Source: Candidatus Multivorans thiocomprendens (lineage in GTDB: Bacteria; Acidobacteriota; Thermoanaerobaculia; Multivoradales; Multivoraceae). Taken from it: 39,743 nt of DNA. Positions 10,139 to 16,492 of this stretch are shown here, piece after piece. Made by a program: the position numbers and the translations under genes. Location: positions 1-39,743 of the forward strand of contig JAPVWO010000056.1 in NCBI GenBank assembly GCA_027493375.1, written 5' to 3'. How positions within the stretch are numbered: the stretch's first letter is position 1; each line of letters starts with the position of its first letter. The notes beneath the pieces were generated by a model. The model ran no database searches. It had not been told where the DNA came from and was given only the letters and a program-made list of their open reading frames with translations.

Positions 10139-10654
10139 GTGATCGTCCTCGGGATCGATCCCGGGAGTCGCTACACGGGGTTCGGCGTGGTGGAGCAGGA
10201 GGGGTCGAGGGTTCGCCAACTGGACGCGGGCCGGATCGCCCTCGCTTCCGAGCCGACGCCGGCGGCGCGCATGGCGCGATTGGCGGAGGGCGTCGAGGAG
10301 ACGCTCGACCGCTGGCAGCCGGCGGCGGCGGTGCTCGAGTCCCTCTTTCACGGGCGCAACAGCCGCTCCCTGATCGCGCTGGCTCAGGCCCGGGGCGTCA
10401 TCCTGTCCGTGCTTGGGCGGCATGGCCTGGACGTCCGCGAGTTCTCGCCGGCCGAGGTCAAGCAGGCGGTCTGCGGCAGTGGCCGGGCCGACAAGACCCA
10501 GGTCTCCCGCATGGTCGACGTGCTGCTGGGGCCAGCGCCGGTGCGGCGCAGCGCCGACGTATCCGACGCTCTGGCCGCCGCCCTCTGCTACCTCCACCGC
10601 CGGCCTCTGGAGCGAGTCGTGAAGGCGGCCGCCGCGTCGCCGGAACGTGGTTGA
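10139..10654 (+). CDS. ruvC: crossover junction endodeoxyribonuclease RuvC
   Basis: RuvC resolves Holliday junctions during recombination, acting as a dimer with RuvAB. The 171-aa protein starts with GTG (MIVLGIDPGSRYTGFGVV), chosen because the next residues match the family N-terminus and no ATG is near. The acidic catalytic set is present: Asp7, Glu67 (VLESLF), Asp140 and Asp143 (SADVSDALAAAL). It lies 19 bp after yebC and is presumably co-transcribed. ruvA and ruvB are not in the window. Confidence 0.95.
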   Translation: MIVLGIDPGSRYTGFGVVEQEGSRVRQLDAGRIALASEPTPAARMARLAEGVEETLDRWQPAAAVLESLFHGRNSRSLIALAQARGVILSVLGRHGLDVREFSPAEVKQAVCGSGRADKTQVSRMVDVLLGPAPVRRSADVSDALAAALCYLHRRPLERVVKAAAASPERG

Positions 10655-10662
10655 TCGGGCGG

Positions 10663-10690
10663 TTCCAAAGCCGAACCCGTGTGCTATATT
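10663..10690 (+). promoter_or_regulatory. putative promoter of the exbB operon
   Basis: TTCCAA (10663-10668), a 16-bp spacer and TATATT (10685-10690) preceded by TGC form an extended -10 promoter. It lies in the 171-bp gap between ruvC and exbB, in a relatively AT-rich spot. A start near 10697 would leave a leader of roughly 130 bases that contains the hairpin at 10706-10741. It is a motif-based call. Confidence 0.5.
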
Positions 10691-10705
10691 GCTCCACCGT
10701 TCCAA

Positions 10706-10741
10706 GGTGAGCCAGGCACCCCTCCCGGTGTAGGGGTCACC
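10706..10741 (+). promoter_or_regulatory. hairpin in the exbB leader
   Basis: The inner arms ACCCCT (10718-10723) and AGGGGT (10732-10737) enclose an 8-base loop. GGTGA (10706-10710) can pair with TCACC (10737-10741), giving a bulged stem just after the predicted transcription start. It could attenuate or stabilise the operon mRNA. There is no T-tract, so it is not a simple terminator. No known riboswitch class was recognised. Confidence 0.3.
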
Positions 10742-10825
10742 GCATGTCCAGAATCGCGTCCGCCTGCTGGCGGGCGGTTCAACCAGGCCCGTAGACGGCG
10801 GGCGTAGTCCTGAGGAGGTAGCTAG

Positions 10826-11491
10826 GTGAACATTGGTGGCACGTTCTGGAAGTTGATGAACGAGGGCGGCCCCGTCATGTGGCCATTGCTCGCTTTCTCC
10901 GTCATCGCGGCAGCGGTGGTGGTCGAGCGACTGATTGCGCTGCGGCGGGCCCGGATCAACGTTCACGAGTTCCTCCCCAAGGTGCGGAAGGCGCTTGTCG
11001 TGAACCGCTCGATTCGTGAAGCGGTCAAGGTATGCGAGGAGTACCGCGGGCCGGTCGCCTCGATCCTCAAGGCCGGCCTGATGAAGTACGGCCAGCCCAA
11101 GGAAGACGTCGAGAAGACGATCGAGAACGCGGCGCTGTTCGAGATGGGCCGCCTCGAGCGCGGCCTCGCGGTGCTGGCGACGACGGCCAACGTCGCCCCG
11201 CTGCTCGGGTTCTTCGGCACGGTGACCGGCATGATGGCCGGTTTCGACGCCCTGGCGGCACAGGGCCTGTCGAACCCCGGCGCAGTCGCCACCGGCATCA
11301 AGGAGGCGCTGACCACGACCGCCGGCGGTCTGGCGGTCGCCATTCCGACGCAGCTCGCCTACAACTACTTCATGAGCCGGATCAACAAGTTCGTCCGCGA
11401 CATCGAGACGTCGGCGAACATGCTGCTCGAGACCTTCGGCGAGATGGAGCGGAGCGGCATCCCGCCGGAGTCCGGCGGCGACGCCAGCTAG
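10826..11491 (+). CDS. exbB: ExbB/TolQ/MotA-family proton channel subunit
   Basis: ExbB is the inner-membrane subunit that, with ExbD, converts proton-motive force into movement of TonB (or Tol). The 221-aa protein has a first membrane segment at about residues 17-38 and two more in the conserved C-terminal block (VAPLLGFFGTVTGMMAGF and ALTTTAGGLAVAIPTQLAY), which carries the family Thr and Gly/Pro pattern. GTG 10826 is chosen because GAGGAGGT lies 6 bases upstream, the best ribosome-binding site in this operon. It is followed 6 bp later by exbD. With two ExbD genes and tonB downstream, a TonB system is more likely than Tol; no tolA, tolB or pal is present. Confidence 0.9.
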   Translation: MNIGGTFWKLMNEGGPVMWPLLAFSVIAAAVVVERLIALRRARINVHEFLPKVRKALVVNRSIREAVKVCEEYRGPVASILKAGLMKYGQPKEDVEKTIENAALFEMGRLERGLAVLATTANVAPLLGFFGTVTGMMAGFDALAAQGLSNPGAVATGIKEALTTTAGGLAVAIPTQLAYNYFMSRINKFVRDIETSANMLLETFGEMERSGIPPESGGDAS

Positions 11492-11497
11492 ATCGAC

Positions 11498-11926
11498 ATG
11501 AAGCTCAAGGCAACCATCGAGCACAAGCCGAACATCCCGACGGCCTCGATGGCGGATATCGCCTTCCTGCTGATCATCTTCTTCATGCTGACGATCACCT
11601 TCGAGGTCGACAAGACCCAGGTGCAGTTGCCGAAGACGACGCTCAGGTACGAGATCCCGAAGCAGTCCGCCTACGTCTCGATCGATCCGAACGGGCGCAT
11701 CCGGGTGTCGGACGGCAACGAACAGAGCGCGCTGGTCAGCGCGGCCGACGAGGTGCTCTCGATGGCCGCGGGGGTCATCGCGATGGACCCCCAGAAGGTC
11801 TTCGTGGTCAAGTCCGACGGCGACGTGCAGTGGGAGAAGGTCGACGAAGTGATCGACGCGCTGAAGCGGGCCAAGGTGCGGGACGTGTACCTGCTGTCCG
11901 ATCAGCGAACCGTCACCGACGGGTAG
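11498..11926 (+). CDS. exbD: ExbD/TolR-family protein, first copy
   Basis: This is a 142-aa biopolymer-transport protein with one N-terminal membrane helix (SMADIAFLLIIFFMLTITF, about residues 17-35). That helix contains the conserved Asp20, which carries protons through the ExbB channel. The rest is a periplasmic domain that touches TonB and the cell wall. It follows exbB after 6 bp and precedes a second, divergent exbD after 25 bp. Paired ExbD paralogues behind one ExbB are common in Acidobacteriota-like genomes and may form a mixed dimer; that is inference. The start ATG gives MKLKATIEHKPNIPTAS. Confidence 0.9.
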   Translation: MKLKATIEHKPNIPTASMADIAFLLIIFFMLTITFEVDKTQVQLPKTTLRYEIPKQSAYVSIDPNGRIRVSDGNEQSALVSAADEVLSMAAGVIAMDPQKVFVVKSDGDVQWEKVDEVIDALKRAKVRDVYLLSDQRTVTDG

Positions 11927-11951
11927 GCTTGACGATGGATGGAGACGCAAG

Positions 11952-12389
11952 ATGAGACTTGATCGTGATCGCCCGGACGATGAGATCCCGACCTCCTCGA
12001 TGGCGGACATCGCCTTCCTGCTGATTGTCTTCTTCATGATCACGACGACGTTCACCGCGACCCGCGGACTGGACTTCGCGCTTCCCGAGGACGACGACGA
12101 TCCGCCGGTGGTCGAGAAAGAGGAGTCGGTGCTGATCGAGATCCTGCCGACCGGCGAGTTGATCGTCGACCAGGATCCGATGCCGTTGCACGAGATCATC
12201 CCCTACCTGAAGCCGAAGCTGGAGCGGAACCCGAAGAAGCCGGTGATCATCCGGCCGGACACGGCGACGCCGTACCGGTACATGGTCCAGGTGTACGACG
12301 AGCTGCGCCAGGGCGAGGATCACGGGTTGGCGGAGCCGATCAACATTTCCGTTCCCACGCAGCGCGAGATCCAGAGCTTCTGGTACTAG
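11952..12389 (+). CDS. exbD: ExbD/TolR-family protein, second copy
   Basis: This 145-aa paralogue of the preceding gene has the same membrane block with the channel Asp (SSMADIAFLLIVFFMITTTF, Asp18) but a different periplasmic domain. It includes an acidic cluster EDDDDPP after the helix and ends in QREIQSFWY. Outside the membrane helix the two copies differ strongly, so this is an old duplication with divided roles rather than redundancy. It is followed by an 83-bp gap with a weak GAAGAGGGG site before tonB. Confidence 0.9.
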   Translation: MRLDRDRPDDEIPTSSMADIAFLLIVFFMITTTFTATRGLDFALPEDDDDPPVVEKEESVLIEILPTGELIVDQDPMPLHEIIPYLKPKLERNPKKPVIIRPDTATPYRYMVQVYDELRQGEDHGLAEPINISVPTQREIQSFWY

Positions 12390-12472
12390 AGAGCGGAATA
12401 CGCCGAACCCGGCTGGACGTTGAACCCAGACACCAACGCGACACAAGAACCTGACCGAAGAGGGGTAACCGG

Positions 12473-13231
12473 ATGAGTGACGAGAACCTCGAACAGGCTG
12501 CATCCCCCGCGGAAGACTCCCCGGCAGACGGGCCCGCGAAGGACGAAGCGACCGCGCTGACCTCCGCCGAGCAGGGCCTGCTGACCTACGTGCAGGAGAC
12601 CCGCGAGGACAACAAGACCTTCCGCTACTCGCTGGGGCTGGCGGTCATCCTCCACGGCATCCTGCTGATCGTGAAGCTGCCCGACCTGTACGGCGACGTG
12701 GTGGCGCCGCCGCCGAAGCCCAAGGTCTTCGTCGTGCAGCAGGTGCGCTTCAAGCCGCCGCCGCCGAAGGAAGAGCAGCAGATTCCGAAGCCGAAGTCGA
12801 AGAAGGTTCCGATCCCCGATCCCACGCCTGACGAGCCGGAGCCGATCCGGATCGACGAGCCCGAGGAGATCGACATTCCCGAGGTCGACGATCTCGATCT
12901 CTTCGACCTCCCCGAGGCGCCGCCACCGCCGGAACCGACCGGGCCGATCTACGTCACCGGCGACGTGACGAAGCCGGAGAAGATCAACGAGATCCAGCCC
13001 CAGTACACCGAGATCGCGCGCAAGGCGCGGATCCAGGGTGTCGTCATTCTCCAGGCGACGATCGACAAGAACGGCGACATCACGGACATCAAGGTCCTGA
13101 AGCCCCTGCCGATGGGCCTTGCCGAAGCCGCCGTGTCGGCGGTGCAGCAGTGGAAGTTCAAGCCGGCGACGCTGAACGGCAAGCCGGTCGCCGTCTACTA
13201 CAACCTGACCGTCAACTTCCAGCTTCAGTAG
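12473..13231 (+). CDS. tonB: TonB family energy transducer, copy 1
   Basis: TonB spans the periplasm and transmits ExbB-ExbD energy to outer-membrane receptors. The 252-aa protein has a cytoplasmic tail of about 50 residues, longer than in E. coli TonB. A membrane helix follows at about 52-69 (YSLGLAVILHGILLIVKL), then a Pro-rich periplasmic linker (KPPPPKEEQQIPKPKSKKVP, then acidic Pro/Glu repeats). The C-terminal TonB domain spans about 170-252 (ARIQGVVILQATIDKNGD, AVSAVQQWKFKPATLNGKPV). It is in the exbB operon. A second copy at 15229 is nearly identical at DNA level from 12598 to 12890. No TonB-dependent receptor is present, so the cargo is unknown. Confidence 0.92.
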   Translation: MSDENLEQAASPAEDSPADGPAKDEATALTSAEQGLLTYVQETREDNKTFRYSLGLAVILHGILLIVKLPDLYGDVVAPPPKPKVFVVQQVRFKPPPPKEEQQIPKPKSKKVPIPDPTPDEPEPIRIDEPEEIDIPEVDDLDLFDLPEAPPPPEPTGPIYVTGDVTKPEKINEIQPQYTEIARKARIQGVVILQATIDKNGDITDIKVLKPLPMGLAEAAVSAVQQWKFKPATLNGKPVAVYYNLTVNFQLQ

Positions 13232-13250
13232 AGCGGAGGATCACGGCCCA

Positions 13251-15029
13251 ATGACTACTCGCCGATCCGTACTCGCACTTGCTGCTATCTGCGCACTGCT
13301 GACCGCGTCGGCGGCCTTCGCCGGCTGGGACGAAGGCGTCGCCGCATTCAGGTCCGGCAACTACGCTCAGGCGATCGCCGAGTTCCAGCAGTTCGTCGAG
13401 GAGCGCCCGGACCAGCAGGCCGGCTACCAGATGCTGGGCCGTTCCCTTCTCCGGGGCGGCAAGGCCGGCGAAGCGATTGCCGCGTTCCAGAAGGCGATCG
13501 AGATGAAAGCCGACGACATCGGCAGCCAGGTGTTGCTGGGTCAGGCCTTCTACCAGAGCGGCAAGCCCAGGGAGTGCATCTCGACCCTGAGCAGGCTCAA
13601 CATCGGCGGGTTGCCGGCGAACATCCAGGTCGGGGTGTACGAGACGCGCGGCGCCAGCTACGCGCGGCTGGGCAACACCGGCAGCGCGGCTGCCGACCTG
13701 GGGAGGGTTGCCGACCTGAAGCCCAGTGACGCCGGGGCTCGCTTCGAGTACGGCCAGATGCTCCACAACGATGCGCAACTCGACCCGGCGATCGCCGCCT
13801 ATGAGCGAGCGATCTCGATGGACGGAAGCCAGGCGGAGTGGAAGAGGGTTCTGGTGAACGCGCTGAAGGTCAAGGGTCGGCGCACCCAGGGCTCGGCCAA
13901 GACCGGCGTCTACCGCAAGGCGGAGGACGTGGCCAGAAGCCTGGTAGGGGCCAGCCCCTCGTACGACAACCTGCTGCTGCTCGGCGAGGTGCAACTCGGC
14001 GCCAAGAACTACGACTCGGCGGCTTCGACCTTCCAGCAGGGGATCTCGAAGAAGAGCAACGACTGGCACGCGCACTTCTACCTCGGGCAGGCGTTCGGCT
14101 CCCTCGAGCGTTACAGCGACGCCGAAGGACCGCTGAACACCGCACTCCCGCTGGCTTCCGATGAAGCCGACAAGAGGCAGATCCTCGACTATCTCGGCTT
14201 CGTGCTCTCGAAGCAGAACAAGTACGCGGCGGCGATTTCGGCCTATGAGCGCGCGGGCAACGCGGGCGGCGCGGCTCGGGTCCGTGAGAACCAGCAGATC
14301 GCCCAGGAGGGTGCGCCGGCGTCCCCGCCGGCTGCCGCCGAAGGCGGCCAGAGAGACGCGCCGGCCGTTAGGCCGGCTCCGCATAGCCGCAGCTGGACTA
14401 CGGCAGTGGGCGAGATGACCCCTCCTGGCAGCTTGCTGGCTTGGGCGGCGGCCTGTCTTGCCCTGAGTCCGGCGGCCTTCGCGGACTGGCAGGCGGGCAT
14501 CGACGCTTACAAGGCGTCGAACTTCGAGCAGGCCGTGGCGGAGTTCCAGCAGTTCGTTGACGAACGGCCGGATCAGCACGCCGGCCACCTCATGCTCGGC
14601 CGCTCGCTGTTCGCCGCCGAGCGCTACAGGGCTGCGGCCTCCACCCTGCGGCGGGCGATCTCGCTCGATTCGGACGATTGGCAGGCGTACGTCGTTCTCG
14701 GTCAGACGTTCGCTCAACGAGGGCGCTACAAGCGGGCCGAGGTCCCGCTTCGGGCCGCTCTGCGATTGGCCGACGGCGAGGACAGGAACCTGGTCTGGAA
14801 CTGGCTCGGCTTCGTCTTGTACGGGCAAGGGCGATACGCAGAGGCGGCGGACGCCTACCACAGCGGCGGCAACTCCGAAGCCGCTCAGGAGGTGCGGGAG
14901 GCCCAACGGCGCGCGAGGGAGGAAGCGGAGGACTTCGAGGCCCGGGTGGAGGCGATAGGTCGGGGAGGACCGCCGAAGTGGCTCCCCGGGGACTTCTCTG
15001 ACGACTCCGGAGTCGCTGGGGGCCGCTGA
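13251..15029 (+). CDS. fused double TPR protein with an internal signal peptide
   Basis: This is a 592-codon frame made of two related secreted TPR proteins. Part A (residues 1 to about 352) has a signal peptide (LALAAICALLTASAAFAG) and many tetratricopeptide repeats. Part B starts at Met389 (14415) with its own signal peptide (LLAWAAACLALSPAAFAD), and its first repeat AVAEFQQFVDERPDQHAGH closely copies AIAEFQQFVEERPDQQAGY of part A. Between them, 14309-14380 is a copy of a dispersed palindromic repeat read in frame as APASPPAAAEGGQRDAP. Part A seems to have lost the coiled C-terminus still visible in the decayed copy at 16200-16406. Part B may be translated separately from 14415. GGAGG lies before the ATG at 13251. 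A periplasmic partner role with TonB is inferred from context. Confidence 0.75.
   Translation: MTTRRSVLALAAICALLTASAAFAGWDEGVAAFRSGNYAQAIAEFQQFVEERPDQQAGYQMLGRSLLRGGKAGEAIAAFQKAIEMKADDIGSQVLLGQAFYQSGKPRECISTLSRLNIGGLPANIQVGVYETRGASYARLGNTGSAAADLGRVADLKPSDAGARFEYGQMLHNDAQLDPAIAAYERAISMDGSQAEWKRVLVNALKVKGRRTQGSAKTGVYRKAEDVARSLVGASPSYDNLLLLGEVQLGAKNYDSAASTFQQGISKKSNDWHAHFYLGQAFGSLERYSDAEGPLNTALPLASDEADKRQILDYLGFVLSKQNKYAAAISAYERAGNAGGAARVRENQQIAQEGAPASPPAAAEGGQRDAPAVRPAPHSRSWTTAVGEMTPPGSLLAWAAACLALSPAAFADWQAGIDAYKASNFEQAVAEFQQFVDERPDQHAGHLMLGRSLFAAERYRAAASTLRRAISLDSDDWQAYVVLGQTFAQRGRYKRAEVPLRAALRLADGEDRNLVWNWLGFVLYGQGRYAEAADAYHSGGNSEAAQEVREAQRRAREEAEDFEARVEAIGRGGPPKWLPGDFSDDSGVAGGR
14309..14380 (+). 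repeat. dispersed double-hairpin repeat, copy A (inside a coding frame)
   Basis: It has two GCCGGC-based palindromes: GCCGGCG-TCCC-CGCCGGC at 14315-14332 and GCCGGCC-GTTA-GGCCGGC at 14360-14377. It shares GGTGCGCCGGCGTCCCCG with copies at 25018, 36131 and 38889, and ends in GGCTCC like the 38889 copy. It sits at the joint of the two TPR halves and contains no stop in the TPR frame. Confidence 0.8.
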
Positions 15030-15228
15030 AGCCGCGCCTTCCAGGGAGTCCGGCCGCGTCCGGGTCTCGGGGGGCTCCAGCGGGCAGACGACCAGCGATT
15101 GGCAATGACCTGGCCTCGGCCGAGGTCGTGGGGGTCTTCGTTCTGAAGGTCGGAATAGGCCTAAACCGACTGGACGTTGGAACTCAGACACCACGCGGCA
15201 GAACACCCGACCGAGGAGGGAGAACCGG
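15030..15228. repeat. intergenic DNA whose right half duplicates the tonB copy 1 upstream region
   Basis: I see no gene in these 199 bp. From about 15146 to 15228 the sequence aligns with 12393-12472, just before the first tonB: shared blocks include CTGGACGTTG, CAGACACCA and AACCGGATG. The match shows that the duplication that made the second tonB included its leader. The left half (15030-15145) follows the TPR stop and shows nothing recognisable. Confidence 0.7.
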
Positions 15229-15969
15229 ATGTGTGACGAGGAGCTCGAACAGGCGGCATCTCCGGTGGAGGCGCCCGCGAAGGAGGAACCGGCCGCGCCG
15301 ACCTCCGCTGAACAGGGCCTGCTGACCTACGTGCAGAAGACCCGCGAGGACAACAGGGCCTTCCGCTACTCGTTGGGGCTGGCGGTCATCCTCCACGGCA
15401 TCCTGCTGATGGTGAAGCTGCCCGACCTGTACGGCGACGTGGTGGCGCCGCCGCCGAAGCCCAAGGTCTTCGTCGTGCAGCAGGTGCGCTTCAAGCCGCC
15501 ACCGCCGAAGGAAGAGCAGCAGATCCCCAAGCCGAAGTCGAAGAAGGTCCCGATCCCCGATCCCACGCCCAAGGAGCCGGAGCCGATCCGGATCGACGAG
15601 CCCGACGAGATCGACATTCCCGAGGTCGACGCTCTCGATCTCAGGCTCCCCGAGGCACCGCCTCCGCGGGAACCGGAGGGGCCGATCAACGTCGCTGGCG
15701 ACGTGACCGAACCGGAGAAGCTGAGCGCTCCGCAGCCCCAGTACACGGAGATCGCGCGCAAGGCGCGGATCCAGGGCATCGTGGTCCTCCAGGCGACGAT
15801 CGACAAGAACGGCGACGTCACCGACACGAAGGTCCTGAAGCCCTTGCCCATGGGGCTGGCCGAGGCCGCCGTGTCGGCGGTGGAGCAGTGGAAGTTCAAG
15901 CCGGCGACGCTGAACGGCAAACCGGTCGCCGTGTACTACAGCCTGACCGTCACCTTCCAACTCCAGTAG
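15229..15969 (+). CDS. tonB: TonB family energy transducer, copy 2
   Basis: This 246-aa paralogue of the TonB at 12473 has the same layout: cytoplasmic tail, membrane helix YSLGLAVILHGILLMVKL, Pro-rich linker, C-terminal TonB domain ending in AVYYSLTVTFQLQ. The central part is almost identical to copy 1 even at silent positions, while the N-terminus and the stretch after the linker differ and are a few residues shorter. It has a GGAGG-like site (GAGGAGGGAG) before the ATG. Its stop is directly followed by the ATG of the decayed TPR gene. The frame is intact, so it is probably functional and could serve a different receptor set. Confidence 0.9.
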   Translation: MCDEELEQAASPVEAPAKEEPAAPTSAEQGLLTYVQKTREDNRAFRYSLGLAVILHGILLMVKLPDLYGDVVAPPPKPKVFVVQQVRFKPPPPKEEQQIPKPKSKKVPIPDPTPKEPEPIRIDEPDEIDIPEVDALDLRLPEAPPPREPEGPINVAGDVTEPEKLSAPQPQYTEIARKARIQGIVVLQATIDKNGDVTDTKVLKPLPMGLAEAAVSAVEQWKFKPATLNGKPVAVYYSLTVTFQLQ

Positions 15970-16406
15970 ATGACTAACTGCCGATTCGTGTATGCCTTGA
16001 TCGCGTGCTGCCTCCTGCTGGCCGCCAACGCCGCGTTGGCCGACTACGAAGCTGGAGCTGCGGCCTTCAGGTCCGGGAACTAGCCACGCGAAGCTGGGGA
16101 ACACGGGAAGCGCCGCTAACGAGAGCCCTGGAGTTGGCCTCAGGCGTGGACGCGAAGGCCATCTGGGCGTATCTGGCCTTCGTGCTCGAGAAGCAGAAGA
16201 AGTTCAGTGAGGCGATCGAGGCTTACGGGAGGGCCGGAGATCCGGAGGGAGCTGCCCGTGTCCGGGAGAACGAGCAGATCGTCGCCGACAACAAGGAAGC
16301 GGACGAGCACAACGCCACGATCGAGGTGATCAAACAGCGGATGGACGAGATCCAGAGGGAACTGGACGAGATCACCGGAGGCTCAAAGGAACCGCCGCGC
16401 CGCTAG
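15970..16406 (+). pseudogene. decayed third TPR gene (pieces in three frames)
   Basis: The first 37 codons (MTNCRFVYALIACCLLLAAN to AAFRSGN) match the signal peptide and start of the TPR gene at 13251, then hit a TAG at 16081. Directly after, SHAKLGNTGSAAN (from 16082, another frame) matches SYARLGNTGSAAA of that gene near 13656. From about 16130, in a third frame, LELASGVDAKAIWAYLAFVLEKQ matches LPLASDEADKRQILDYLGFVLSKQ near 14146. So two internal deletions of roughly 300 and 430 bp have occurred. The tail (EQIVADNKEADEHNATIEVIKQ and on to RR-stop) is coiled-coil-like and probably shows the ancestral C-terminus. The 19-bp spacer with the ribosome-binding site before the 13251 gene is missing here. 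Confidence 0.85.
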
Positions 16407-16492
16407 CGGTCAGCCAGCTTGCGGCGCAGGATCTCCTGGGCGGCTCGAGGTTCGGCGCTGCCGCGTGAAGCTCTCATGATCTGGCCGACCAG
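16403..16492 (-). pseudogene. out-of-frame remnant of the gatB 3' end
   Basis: Read from 16492 in a frame different from the gatB frame, this encodes LVGQIMRASRGSAEPRAAQE and then ILRRKLADR-stop. This is the normal end of GatB (family pattern LVGQVMKxxxGxxxP...iLxxxL). Its stop overlaps the stop of the decayed TPR gene on the other strand. It shows that the gatB change is an internal deletion of about 190 bp not divisible by three, not a simple early stop. Confidence 0.85.

Noticed and set aside
10019-12199. A 726-codon minus-strand frame
   Set aside because: It is antisense to ruvC, exbB and both exbD genes, all of which are strongly conserved on the plus strand.
16005-16406. A separate 133-aa gene
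   Set aside because: Its first part is out-of-frame debris; the rest is the tail of the decayed TPR copy without a plausible start.
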